A stretch of DNA of 47,118 nucleotides, from contig JAHDCV010000025.1 in the NCBI GenBank assembly GCA_020629695.1, forward strand, positions 1 through 47,118, given 5' to 3'. The notes below the pieces were generated by a model that saw only the letters and a list, made by a program, of their open reading frames with translations, ran no database searches and was not told where the DNA came from. The translations under genes were made by a program, and so were the position numbers. Numbering within the stretch: the first letter of the stretch is position 1; each line of letters starts with the position of its first letter. This DNA is from Acidimicrobiales bacterium. GTDB taxonomy: Bacteria; Actinomycetota; Acidimicrobiia; Acidimicrobiales; SZUA-35. Shown here piece after piece: positions 9,211 to 17,191 of this stretch.

Positions 9211-11888
9211 GGTGCCACCTCCACCTCGGCGGCGGGGAGGTCCGGATCCGTCTCGGTTGCGGCGCTGCCGTCGTCGGCGTCGTCCGCATCCTCCTCCGCC
9301 CCGACGGACTGGGCCGCCACCAGGTCGCGCATCACCGCATCCGCAGCGAGCCCGGCGCTGCGACGGGTCGCGGCGGCCGGGGCGAGCTTCGCGATCTGTC
9401 GGAGCAGGTCCACGAGTTGTCGGGCGGTCCTGACGAAGTCGCCGGCGGTGATGTCGGTGTCGTCGAGCACCATCGCGAGCTCTCCACCGGCCGCCCAGGC
9501 ATGAGCGAGATCCATGAAGCCGGCGTCCGGTTCGCGTGTCTCGGGCAGGTGGGCCCGTCGTTCGTCGGCGCGGAGCTCGCGATGGAGTCGGACCAGCGCC
9601 TTCATGCGCTTGTCGAGGGTGCGGGTCGGCAGACGGGTCCGGCCGACCTCACGACGCCGCTCGGAATACACCAGCGCCGACGCGAGTGCGGCGATCTCGG
9701 CGGGCGGGAGTTCGTCGAAGATCCCGTCCTCGATCGCCTCGACGCAGAAGAGATCCGACTCGTGATACAGCCGGGCCAACCGCTCCCCTCGGGGGGTCAG
9801 CTCCCACCCGTCGAGATGGCCCCACTCCTCGAGCAGCCCGATCACGCGGTCGAACTGGCCCGCCAAGGATCGACCGCGATCCTCTCCCGCCGACATCTTG
9901 GCGAGATCCGCGTCCATCCGGTCGAGGCGTTTCAGCTGCTTGATGACGGGCCGGGGGATGTCATCGGCCGACGTGATCACTCCGGACGGCCGGAGATCGG
10001 TCGGTCGCCGATTGGCGAGGCGGGTTCGGGCGAGGATCTTGGAGACCTCGTGGGCGAACACCATCGACTGGGGCAGATAGGGCTCGGGGAGATCGAGTTC
10101 GCCGGCGACGACGGGAGCGGCGACGAGCTGGGCCGGGGTGAGTTCGTGGACGTCACCGTCGTGGTCGACGACCCTCGCCCGGACCTGACCGCCCTTGCGG
10201 AACGCGACGCTGAGCACCGCGACCGGCGACGGCACGTCCTCGGCCGAGAGCCGGAGGATGTCGCCGGGGTTCGTGCGGGAGAGGGCGAACGCGATCGAGT
10301 CGCGGTCGTCCTCCGTCGCCTCGGGAGCGGCCAGCGCCGCCCGAAGCTCCGCCTCGGGTCCGTACTCGGCCTCGAGCCGCATCGCGATCTGGCGTCGACG
10401 GTCGATCAAGCGCTCCCTGGCCTGCTCACCCCGCACGACCTCGGCATCGCTGCGGAACTGGGCGAACGACAGATTGAGCAGCTGGCGGGCCCGCTCGGCG
10501 TCGTAGCGACGGACCAGGTTGGCGGCCATGTTGTAGGTGGGCCGGAACGACGAACGGAGCACGAAGTCCCGGCTCATCGCCAGGCCCGCGATCTGGTCGA
10601 AGGTGATGTACGGGGACCACAACACGACGGCTGTTCCGTGGGTGTCGATGCCCCGCCGTCCGGCACGCCCGGTGATCTGGGTGTACTGGGCCGGGCTCAG
10701 CATCTCGTGGTGCTCTCCCGTGAACTTCGACAACTTCTCGATGACGACGCTGCGGGCCGGCATGTTGATGCCGAGGGCCAGGGTCTCGGTCGCGAAGACG
10801 ACCTTGATCAGACCTTCGGCGAAAGCCCGTTCGACCGCTTCCTTGAACGGCGGGATGAGGCCCGCATGGTGGGGAGCGATCCCGGCGAGGCAACCGCGCT
10901 CGAAGGTCTCGTAGTCGAGCACCTCGCGGTCTTCGTCGGACAGTGACCCGAGGTGATCCTCGAGGATCTCCCGGATGCGTCGCTGCTCCTCGGCGTCGGT
11001 GAGCATCAGCCCGCCATCGACGCAGGCCTTCGCCGCATCGGAACATCCGGCGCGGGAGAAGATGAACACGATCGCAGGCAGGAGTTCCTGTTTGCGCAGC
11101 ATCCGCACCACATCGAGCCGATGTGGTGTCCGCCACCGCTTCTTGTCGCCCTTCGAGCCACCCCGCCCACTCCGCCCGCGGCCGCCCCGGAGCGCCCGGA
11201 AGTCGTGGTCGAAGCGATGCCCGTCCGGGTTCGGTCGGCCGCCGACGACGGTTCGCAGCAGGTGCTGATCGTCGCGGCCGCCCCGTTCGGCGATCAGGTA
11301 GTGGTGGTCGAGCTCGACCGGACGGGTGTGTTCGACCACGAGCCCCGTCGCCCCCCGGACCGTCGTCATCCATTCGGCCAGCTCGGCCGCGTTCGAGACG
11401 GTGGCGGACAGGCACACGAGCTGGATCGTGGCCGGGAGGTGGATGATGACCTCCTCCCACACCGGACCCCGGTAGGCGTCCTGGAGGTAGTGCACCTCGT
11501 CGAGCACCACGGCGTCGAGCTCGCTGAGCGGATTGCCCGCGTACAGCATGTTGCGCAACACCTCGGTCGTCATCACCACGATCGGCGCGTCGGGATTGAT
11601 GGCGTTGTCACCCGTCAGGAGGCCGACTCGGTCGGCGCCGTGGTCGTCCACCAGTTCGCCGAACTTCTGGTTCGACAGGGCCTTGATCGGCGTCGTGTAG
11701 AAGAGTCGGCGTCCCTTGCGGAGCGCTCGATCGACGGCGTAGGAGGCGACCAGCGTCTTGCCGGCACCGGTCGGTGCGGCGACGATCACGTGTTCACCGG
11801 CGTCGAGGAGCTCGAACGCCTCGATCTGGAACCGGTCGGGGGTGAAGCCGAGCGCGTCGACGAATGCGGCGCGGGCGGAGTCGCTCAT
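9207..11888 (-). CDS. helY: Ski2/HelY-type DEVH-box helicase
   Basis: 893 residues. Superfamily 2 motifs in order: Q-type lead FQIEAFELL, Walker A APTGAGKT (K44), TTPIKALSNQ (Ia), DEVH (130-133), SAT (III), and the motif VI region TGRAGRRGIDT. The C-terminal third is a DSHCT-type helical domain. Its nearest known relative is mycobacterial HelY and the RNA helicases Ski2/Mtr4, so RNA unwinding or decay is likely. Gene order pafBC-tat-helY is standard in actinobacteria, which supports the name. The start overlaps the tatC stop (ATGA). Confidence 0.92.
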   Translation of the reverse strand: MSDSARAAFVDALGFTPDRFQIEAFELLDAGEHVIVAAPTGAGKTLVASYAVDRALRKGRRLFYTTPIKALSNQKFGELVDDHGADRVGLLTGDNAINPDAPIVVMTTEVLRNMLYAGNPLSELDAVVLDEVHYLQDAYRGPVWEEVIIHLPATIQLVCLSATVSNAAELAEWMTTVRGATGLVVEHTRPVELDHHYLIAERGGRDDQHLLRTVVGGRPNPDGHRFDHDFRALRGGRGRSGRGGSKGDKKRWRTPHRLDVVRMLRKQELLPAIVFIFSRAGCSDAAKACVDGGLMLTDAEEQRRIREILEDHLGSLSDEDREVLDYETFERGCLAGIAPHHAGLIPPFKEAVERAFAEGLIKVVFATETLALGINMPARSVVIEKLSKFTGEHHEMLSPAQYTQITGRAGRRGIDTHGTAVVLWSPYITFDQIAGLAMSRDFVLRSSFRPTYNMAANLVRRYDAERARQLLNLSFAQFRSDAEVVRGEQARERLIDRRRQIAMRLEAEYGPEAELRAALAAPEATEDDRDSIAFALSRTNPGDILRLSAEDVPSPVAVLSVAFRKGGQVRARVVDHDGDVHELTPAQLVAAPVVAGELDLPEPYLPQSMVFAHEVSKILARTRLANRRPTDLRPSGVITSADDIPRPVIKQLKRLDRMDADLAKMSAGEDRGRSLAGQFDRVIGLLEEWGHLDGWELTPRGERLARLYHESDLFCVEAIEDGIFDELPPAEIAALASALVYSERRREVGRTRLPTRTLDKRMKALVRLHRELRADERRAHLPETREPDAGFMDLAHAWAAGGELAMVLDDTDITAGDFVRTARQLVDLLRQIAKLAPAAATRRSAGLAADAVMRDLVAAQSVGAEEDADDADDGSAATETDPDLPAAEVEVAP

Positions 11889-12676
11889 GCGGCGGCGCGC
11901 TGCAGGCGTCGCTTCCGCAAGCGCGAGCCGATCAGGATCGAGACCTCGTAGAGCACGTACATCGGTCCGCCGATGGCGAGCAGCGTGAACGGATCCCCGG
12001 TCGGGGTGACGACCGCCGAGAGGATCACGATGCCGACGAAGGAGATGCGGCGATTCGACCGCAGGGTCTCGGTCTGCACGATGCCGACCATCTGCAGGAA
12101 GGTCAACACGACGGGCAGCTCGAAGGCGATCCCGAAGGCGAGCACCATCTTCACGAAGAACCCGAGGTACTGCTTCGGGCTGAAGAACGCCTCGAACCGG
12201 TCCTGACCCGCGACGTTCACCAGCACGTCGAGGGCCCGGGGCATGAACAGATAGGCCAGCACCATGCCGATCAGCAGCAGCACGACCGACGCAGCGAGAA
12301 ACGGGATCAGGACCTTGCGTTCGTTCGGGTAGAGGCCCGGCAGGATGAACTTGCCGATCTGATACATCACGAACGGCAGGGCGATGATGGCTCCGCCGTA
12401 GAGCGACACCATCAGCAGGGCGTTGAACGGATCGAGCGGATCGGTGGCGAGCAGGACGCAGTCGTTCTCCGGCCGGATGTCGCAGTACGGCGTGAGCAGG
12501 AAGTCGAACACCGGACCGTTGAAGATCATGATGACCGTGGCGACCACGAAGATCGCGATCACGGACCGGATCAGCCGGGAGCGGAGCTCCTGGAGGTGAT
12601 CGATGATCGACATCTCGTCGGGATCGACCGGGGCGGCATCGTCGTCGGACTTGCGGAACGGGATCCTGAGCTTCAC
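11885..12676 (-). CDS. tatC: twin-arginine translocase subunit TatC
   Basis: 263 residues with six predicted transmembrane segments. Signature features: the N-terminal cytoplasmic HLQELRSRL (Glu is part of the signal-peptide site), and FILPGLYPNERK between TM2 and TM3. TatC recognises twin-arginine signal peptides and with TatB and TatA exports folded proteins. A loop of about 30 residues before TM2 holds a Cys pair (YCDIRPENDC), which could form a disulfide outside. The GTG start overlaps the tatB stop as GTGA. Confidence 0.96.
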   Translation of the reverse strand: MKLRIPFRKSDDDAAPVDPDEMSIIDHLQELRSRLIRSVIAIFVVATVIMIFNGPVFDFLLTPYCDIRPENDCVLLATDPLDPFNALLMVSLYGGAIIALPFVMYQIGKFILPGLYPNERKVLIPFLAASVVLLLIGMVLAYLFMPRALDVLVNVAGQDRFEAFFSPKQYLGFFVKMVLAFGIAFELPVVLTFLQMVGIVQTETLRSNRRISFVGIVILSAVVTPTGDPFTLLAIGGPMYVLYEVSILIGSRLRKRRLQRAAA

Positions 12677-13221
12677 GACGCCATCCCGCCCTCGGGGTCG
12701 TCTTCGCTCACGGTGGCCTCACTCACGGTGGCATCGCTCACGGTGGCCTCCCCCTGGCCCTCATCGCCCGCCTCACCGTCGGTGGCGTCGAGGTCCGACC
12801 CCTCCGCCGCCTCCTCGGCGGGCTGGGAGAGGCCCAACACCGAGGTCGTCGAGTTCTGCGAGAAGGGTTCGATCCGAGGGGCCTCGTCGGTGCGCGACGC
12901 ACCCTCGGCGTCGGCAGCCTCGTCGACGCTCGAGGCGCTGCCGCCAGCTGTCGAACCGCCGTCCGGATCCTCGATCACGCGCTTCAGTTCGGCGGCCGGC
13001 TCCCGGAAGGTGGCCGAGATCTCGTCGAGCGGCTCCCGCACCGACGCTTCGAGCTCGTCGATGCCGGCCATGAACTCCGTGCGCAGGCCGCTCGTCATCG
13101 AACGGAACTGCGACGCCCACCGGCCCATCTTCCGCACGACGCTCGGAAGCTGGTCCGGACCGACGGCGATGAGGGCAACGATGACGATGACCAGGAACTC
13201 TGGACCGCCGACCTGGAACAT
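12673..13221 (-). CDS. tatB: Sec-independent translocase TatB
   Basis: 182 residues: one N-terminal transmembrane helix (about 8-21) with the GPEF start and E8, the GPDQLP hinge, then an amphipathic helix and a long acidic, Ser/Ala-rich tail. Glu at position 8 and the long helix favour TatB over TatA, and no separate tatA is in the window. The tail contains an ATVSE-type triple repeat. ATG 13221 has TAGTCT 6 nt upstream. It is the first gene of the tatB-tatC-helY-lipid-kinase-like run, joined by 4-nt overlaps. Confidence 0.88.
   Translation of the reverse strand: MFQVGGPEFLVIVIVALIAVGPDQLPSVVRKMGRWASQFRSMTSGLRTEFMAGIDELEASVREPLDEISATFREPAAELKRVIEDPDGGSTAGGSASSVDEAADAEGASRTDEAPRIEPFSQNSTTSVLGLSQPAEEAAEGSDLDATDGEAGDEGQGEATVSDATVSEATVSEDDPEGGMAS
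12707..12751. repeat. three 15-bp tandem repeats within tatB
   Basis: Three copies of CTCACGGTGGCnTCn (12707-12721, 12722-12736, 12737-12751) encode a repeated A-T-V-S-D/E unit in the disordered TatB tail. Copy number may vary between strains without shifting the frame. Confidence 0.8.
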
Positions 13222-13227
13222 GCCCTC

Positions 13228-13233
13228 AGACTA
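13228..13233 (-). promoter_or_regulatory. -10 element, leaderless tatB promoter
   Basis: TAGTCT on the minus strand, 6 nt before the tatB ATG, just downstream of a terminator hairpin. Confidence 0.45.
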
Positions 13234-13239
13234 ACGGCC

Positions 13240-13287
13240 CGAACGCGCTCGACCCCGGCTCCGGGAGCCGGGGTCGATGAGCGTTCG
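13240..13287 (-). terminator. strong hairpin after the zinc-ribbon gene
   Basis: A 12-bp perfect stem CGACCCCGGCTC / GAGCCGGGGTCG with a 3-nt loop, extended by CGAACGC / GCGTTCG across a small internal loop. It lies between the upstream gene's stop (13316) and the tatB promoter and has no U-tract. Confidence 0.7.
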
Positions 13288-13315
13288 GTGTTCGGGCGAG
13301 GCGTGCGGGTCGGCC

Positions 13316-13648
13316 TCAGCCCTGACTGAATTCGGCGAGGGCCTGTTCGAGACGACGATCGTCCTGGAGCAGGTGGTGGAAGTCGAGGAGATCGTCGTGG
13401 GTGATCGGCTCGCCCGATCGGATCTCGTGCAACTCCGCAGGGAGTCGCCAGGTCGTGAACTCCACGCCCGATGCGATCAACAGATCGATCGTGCGGGTCT
13501 CGGCCGGCTTGACCACGGTCATCCGGCAGGACGGGCAGGTGAAGGAGTACTCCCCCGCTTCGGTGTCATCACAGATTCGCACCCGGACGTCGGCCGTTGT
13601 CAGCTCGACATCACCGCAATCGGGGCAGCTCGCTCGAATCGTCGCCAT
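13316..13648 (-). CDS. small zinc-ribbon protein of unknown function
   Basis: 110 residues. The N-terminal half has two CxxC knuckles, CPDC (about 8-11) and CPSC (about 38-41), making a zinc ribbon. The C-terminal half is helical, including LLDFHHLLQDD. Similar small zinc ribbons are common in actinobacteria and have no settled function. The start is ATG 13648, with AGGAG 8 nt upstream; an in-frame start 8 codons earlier lacks a ribosome site. It ends at a strong hairpin and is transcribed apart from tatB. Confidence 0.75.
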   Translation of the reverse strand: MATIRASCPDCGDVELTTADVRVRICDDTEAGEYSFTCPSCRMTVVKPAETRTIDLLIASGVEFTTWRLPAELHEIRSGEPITHDDLLDFHHLLQDDRRLEQALAEFSQG

Positions 13649-13788
13649 GAGGTGGGCTCCTGTCGTCCACATCGGAGTGCGGGTCCGCTACCCGCTCACA
13701 CACAGGTCGGCACACCTCGGGGGTGTCTTGAGCAACCAGGGGCTCCGATCCCGAGAGACGGGCCGAACGGACTAGGAGCGGGCATCCT

Positions 13789-14532
13789 GTGGGGGTGCCG
13801 AGACATCCGAGCCTTCTCGAACGACCCATCCTCTTCGCTCACCGTGGCGCCCGGGCCCAGCTCCCCGAGAACACGATCCCGGCGTTCGAATTGGCGGTCC
13901 GACTCGGGGCCACCGGCCTCGAGAGCGACGTCTGGGTCACCACCGACGGTGTGGCCGTGCTCGACCACGACGGCGAGTTCGGCACCTGGCCGTTCAAGAA
14001 GCCGATCTCGGCGCTGCGACGGGACGAGCTCCCCGTGCACGTGCCGACCCTGAGCGAGTACTACGACGTCCTCGGTCCGTCGATCCCGTTGTCGCTCGAC
14101 GTGAAAGACGCCGCGGCCTTCGACGCCACGGTGGCCGCCGCACGGGCGGCCGGAGCGGAGGAGCAGCTCTGGCTCTGCCATCCCCGGCTCGAGGTCCTGC
14201 GGGAGTGGCGGGAGCACACCACGGCGAAACTCGTGGACTCCACACGGCTGAACAAGCTCGATGGCGGCCCGGAGCGACGGGCCGCGGAGTTGCGGGACCT
14301 GGGGATCGAGGGGATCAACCTCCGGCTACCGGATTGGAACGCCGGTCTCGTCACCCTGTTCCACCGGTTCGGTCGCACGGCGTTCGGGTGGGACGCCCAA
14401 CACGTACGGGAGATCGTCGCGTTGATCGACATGGGAATCGACGGGCTCTACTCCGATCACAGCGACCGCATGGCCGAGAGCTTCCAGGCCATGTTCGACG
14501 ACCACGTCGATCGAGATGAGGTCGACGAGTGA
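13789..14532 (+). CDS. glycerophosphodiester phosphodiesterase family
   Basis: 247 residues with the GDPD signature: HRGA (about 18-21), LPENTIPAFELA, then LESDVWVTTDG and LDHD. These supply the catalytic His pair and metal-binding Glu/Asp. The fold cleaves glycerophosphodiesters to glycerol-3-phosphate and an alcohol. No signal peptide is visible, so the protein is probably cytoplasmic. The start is GTG 13789, with AGGAG 10 nt upstream. Its stop overlaps the RNase start (GTGA). Why a GDPD should be coupled to an exported RNase is unclear. Confidence 0.88.
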   Translation: MGVPRHPSLLERPILFAHRGARAQLPENTIPAFELAVRLGATGLESDVWVTTDGVAVLDHDGEFGTWPFKKPISALRRDELPVHVPTLSEYYDVLGPSIPLSLDVKDAAAFDATVAAARAAGAEEQLWLCHPRLEVLREWREHTTAKLVDSTRLNKLDGGPERRAAELRDLGIEGINLRLPDWNAGLVTLFHRFGRTAFGWDAQHVREIVALIDMGIDGLYSDHSDRMAESFQAMFDDHVDRDEVDE

Positions 14533-15005
14533 AGCTGTCGCGTCGTGACCTGATCGCCTATGGCGTCGTGGCCCTCCTGGCCGTCGTCGGCCTGTTCTGG
14601 CAGAACGCCGGATCGACCACCGCCGACGACGGCGCGACCGACACGCCGGTCGCCGCCGAGTCCGCCGACGGCGCACGGGTCGTGCTGGACGCCGGCAACA
14701 TCACGCTGCGCTCGGACCAGGTGTCGGATCTGCCGCCGATCGCGCTGGGCCAGCTCCCTCCCGAGGCGATCGACACCCTCGAGCTGATCGAGGTCGACGG
14801 CCCGTACCCGTTCGATCGGGACGGCATCACCTTCCAGAACCGGGAAGGGTTACTGCCCGACCGCGAACGTGGCCACTACGAGGAGTTCACCGTCATCACC
14901 CCCGGTCTCGATCACCGGGGGGCTCGTCGTATCGTCGCCGGCGACGACGGCGAGCGGTACTACACCGACGACCACTACGACTCGTTCTCGGAGATCACGC
15001 CATGA
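14529..15005 (+). CDS. exported guanyl-specific ribonuclease (barnase/RNase Sa type)
   Basis: 158 residues: an N-terminal signal or anchor (charged MKLSRRD, hydrophobic about 8-24), a Ser/Thr/Asp-rich linker, then an RNase Sa-like domain from about 65. Catalytic residues line up with RNase Sa: E119 (EEFTV), R130 and R134 (HRGARRI), H149 (YYTDDHY). GITFQNRE matches the guanine-binding segment. It has no Cys, so it lacks the RNase Sa disulfide. SRRDLI resembles a twin-arginine motif. The start overlaps the GDPD stop and its stop overlaps the barstar start, so enzyme and inhibitor should be made together. Confidence 0.9.
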   Translation: MKLSRRDLIAYGVVALLAVVGLFWQNAGSTTADDGATDTPVAAESADGARVVLDAGNITLRSDQVSDLPPIALGQLPPEAIDTLELIEVDGPYPFDRDGITFQNREGLLPDRERGHYEEFTVITPGLDHRGARRIVAGDDGERYYTDDHYDSFSEITP

Positions 15006-15367
15006 GTTGGCTCGACGATCCCGGTGTCACCGAAACCGATCGCCCGCTCGCTGCGCTGGCCCACGATCTCGCCCTCGACGAGACACCGTGGACGATCGCA
15101 CACGTCCGCCTCGGCGAGGTCGTCGACAAGGCCGGGTTGCTGGCGGCGCTGCGGGCCGGTCTGGCCGCACCGGATCACATGGGATCGAACTGGGACGCCG
15201 TGGCCGACGTCCTCGGTGACCGGAGCGCCCCGCTCGTGGTGTGTCTGGACGGGGAGGTCGCCGGGAGTGCCCGTCGAGACCTCGACGTCCTGATCGACAT
15301 CGTCGACGAACAGACCAGGATCACCCGGCCGCTCACGCGAGCGATCAGAGTGCGTCGACCCGATTGA
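15002..15367 (+). CDS. barstar-family ribonuclease inhibitor
   Basis: 121 residues. The barstar core is GSNWDAVADVLGD (about 61-73), with D65 and D69 at the positions of barstar D35 and D39, which plug the barnase active site. The preceding segment DKAGLLAALRAGLAAP matches barstar helix 1. It has no signal peptide, so it acts in the cytoplasm, protecting the cell from the RNase encoded just upstream. The ATG overlaps the RNase stop (ATGA). Its 3' end overlaps the convergent lepB by 23 nt. Confidence 0.92.
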   Translation: MSWLDDPGVTETDRPLAALAHDLALDETPWTIAHVRLGEVVDKAGLLAALRAGLAAPDHMGSNWDAVADVLGDRSAPLVVCLDGEVAGSARRDLDVLIDIVDEQTRITRPLTRAIRVRRPD

Positions 15368-16709
15368 GCGGCCAGAACAGGACGAATGCCCGCCCGACGA
15401 TGCGTCCCCTCGGGATCGTGCCGATCCAACGACTGTCGAAGGACTGATCCCGGTTGTCACCCATCACGAAGAACTCGTCGTCGGGCACCGGTGTCGACGG
15501 GTAGTCGTCCATGACGACGTCGGGGTCGAGGTAGGGCTCGTCCAGCAACAGGCCATCGATGTAGACCGCCCCGGCGCGGATCTCGACGGTCTCGCCCGGC
15601 AGTCCGATCACCCGCTTGATGAGGTCGTCGGTGTCGCCCGGGGTGTTGGGATCCCGGCGGAACACGATCACGTCACCACGATTGACGTCGTGCAGCCGGT
15701 AGCTGAGCTTGTTGACCAGCACCCGGTCGTTCTCCGTGAGCGTGGACTCCATCGACTCCGACGGGATGTAGAACGACTGGATGACGAAGTAGCGCAGGAT
15801 GATCGCGACGAGGAACGCCCCGACGAAGACGGCGATCCACTCGGCGAGCACGCGAACCGGGCCCGGTTGGTCGTCGATCTCCTCGATCTCACCGTTGCCG
15901 AGGTCACCGATGGTGGACGGGTCACTCCCCGCGGAGGCCACGGGCTCGGCCGGCACCTCGGCGGTCGGAACAGGTTCGGGAACGGCCGGTTGGGCCGACT
16001 CCGGCTCGGGGGCGACCGGCGATGGCGAGGGCTCCGGGTCCGGTGTCGGCATCTCGGGCTCGTCGGATGACACGGTTGGCTCCAGGGATGCCGGCGGGAT
16101 CGTCGGGGACACCCCGTCGTTGTTCGGCGTGCTCGGTGGGGGTGCTTGAGAAACGACTGCGGGGGCCGTCTCCGATCCGGACGCCTGTGAGGTGGCCCGC
16201 GTCGCGTCGGGTGCCGGAAGCGGCATCCCGGGCACCGATGGTGGAGGCGCCGAGGCCTCGAGGCCGGGGAAGAGTGCGGGCGGCGAGGGTGGGCGGTCGT
16301 CGATCGGGTTCCCGGCTGGACCGAAGATGGTGGTCGTCGGCTCGCTTCGACGTTCGAGCCGCAGCTCGGATCCGATGTCGAACCCGGTCGGCTCCGACTC
16401 GACCGGTTCGGGCCCCGGCGACACGACCTCGTCTCGCACCCCCGGCTCCGGTGAGGGCTCGGGGTCCGGGTTCGTGGCCGGTGACGCGGTCACGTCACCA
16501 GCAGCGACCTCGAAGGGCCGGTATCTCCGGCCGCCGAGCGGATTCACCGCCGGCCCGTCGGCGGTGCCGGGCGTCGATCCGTCCGCATTCGGTCGGTCCG
16601 GAGCGGCCCTCGGAGGGGGCGTGGCCGATGCCGGAGCTTCCGGAGGGTCACCGAGCACGGCCTCGATCAAGGCCTCGGAGATCCAGTGGTCGTCGGCGGG
16701 ATCGGGCAT
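15345..16709 (-). CDS. lepB: signal peptidase I with long Pro-rich N-terminal extension
   Basis: 454 residues. The C-terminal about 170 residues are a complete type I signal peptidase: one transmembrane helix (about 283-303), catalytic Ser319 in PSESM, the general base Lys365 in LIKRVIGLPGE, and the box MGDNRDQSFDSR. It cleaves signal peptides outside the membrane. The first about 280 residues are low-complexity Pro, Glu, Ser and Thr and should face the cytoplasm; typical enzymes of 200-300 residues lack this. The start is uncertain: ATG 16709 has TATCGT 9 nt upstream, and a GTG at 16802 would add 31 residues. The 3' end overlaps barstar. Confidence 0.9.
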   Translation of the reverse strand: MPDPADDHWISEALIEAVLGDPPEAPASATPPPRAAPDRPNADGSTPGTADGPAVNPLGGRRYRPFEVAAGDVTASPATNPDPEPSPEPGVRDEVVSPGPEPVESEPTGFDIGSELRLERRSEPTTTIFGPAGNPIDDRPPSPPALFPGLEASAPPPSVPGMPLPAPDATRATSQASGSETAPAVVSQAPPPSTPNNDGVSPTIPPASLEPTVSSDEPEMPTPDPEPSPSPVAPEPESAQPAVPEPVPTAEVPAEPVASAGSDPSTIGDLGNGEIEEIDDQPGPVRVLAEWIAVFVGAFLVAIILRYFVIQSFYIPSESMESTLTENDRVLVNKLSYRLHDVNRGDVIVFRRDPNTPGDTDDLIKRVIGLPGETVEIRAGAVYIDGLLLDEPYLDPDVVMDDYPSTPVPDDEFFVMGDNRDQSFDSRWIGTIPRGRIVGRAFVLFWPLNRVDAL

Positions 16710-16718
16710 GGGACCGCC

Positions 16719-16724
16719 ACGATA
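16719..16724 (-). promoter_or_regulatory. -10 candidate for lepB
   Basis: TATCGT on the minus strand, 9 nt before ATG 16709. This would give a leader of about 2 nt, and it favours ATG 16709 over GTG 16802 as the start. Confidence 0.3.
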
Positions 16725-16852
16725 ACCCTCGGGCCTGTCCGGCAGGGGGAGGTCTCGGGGCGCCGTCACCGACGTCGGGGACACGGTCCGCTTGCGGCGC
16801 ACCGGTCACCCACGCAGACTCCCCGCACCGCCACACGACCGACGGAGCCCCC

Positions 16853-17191
16853 ATGCCCAGAGATCGACACGAACTCGCACTCGTCACGATCGCCGTGGCC
16901 TTCAGCCTCTTCTTCGCCGCCGTCGTGATCCCGGCACTGCTGGACGACCGCGACGTGATCGGTGCGTTCGCCGCCGGCTTCGACAACCCCTACGCGTCGG
17001 GCTACTCGTTCGACGTGATCCTCTGCTGGGTCACCCTGGTCGTGCTGATCGTCCACGATGCCCGCACCCACGGCGTGCAACACGGGTGGCGCTTCGCGGC
17101 GATCGGGCTCGTCCCCGGCGTGGCCGTCGGTCTCCCGCTCTATCTGATCTCGCGGCGTCGTCAGCTCGACGCCGTGGTGCCCGACGTGTAG
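16853..17191 (+). CDS. DUF2834-like small membrane protein
   Basis: 112 residues with three predicted transmembrane segments (about 8-28, 52-68, 80-100). The order N-x-x-A-S-x-x-S-x-D in the second loop and a terminal LPLYLISRRR match the DUF2834 family pattern of small integral membrane proteins of unknown function. The start is ATG 16853, with GGAG 5 nt upstream. It is transcribed divergently from lepB, and its last 31 nt overlap the convergent pafC. Confidence 0.72.
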   Translation: MPRDRHELALVTIAVAFSLFFAAVVIPALLDDRDVIGAFAAGFDNPYASGYSFDVILCWVTLVVLIVHDARTHGVQHGWRFAAIGLVPGVAVGLPLYLISRRRQLDAVVPDV

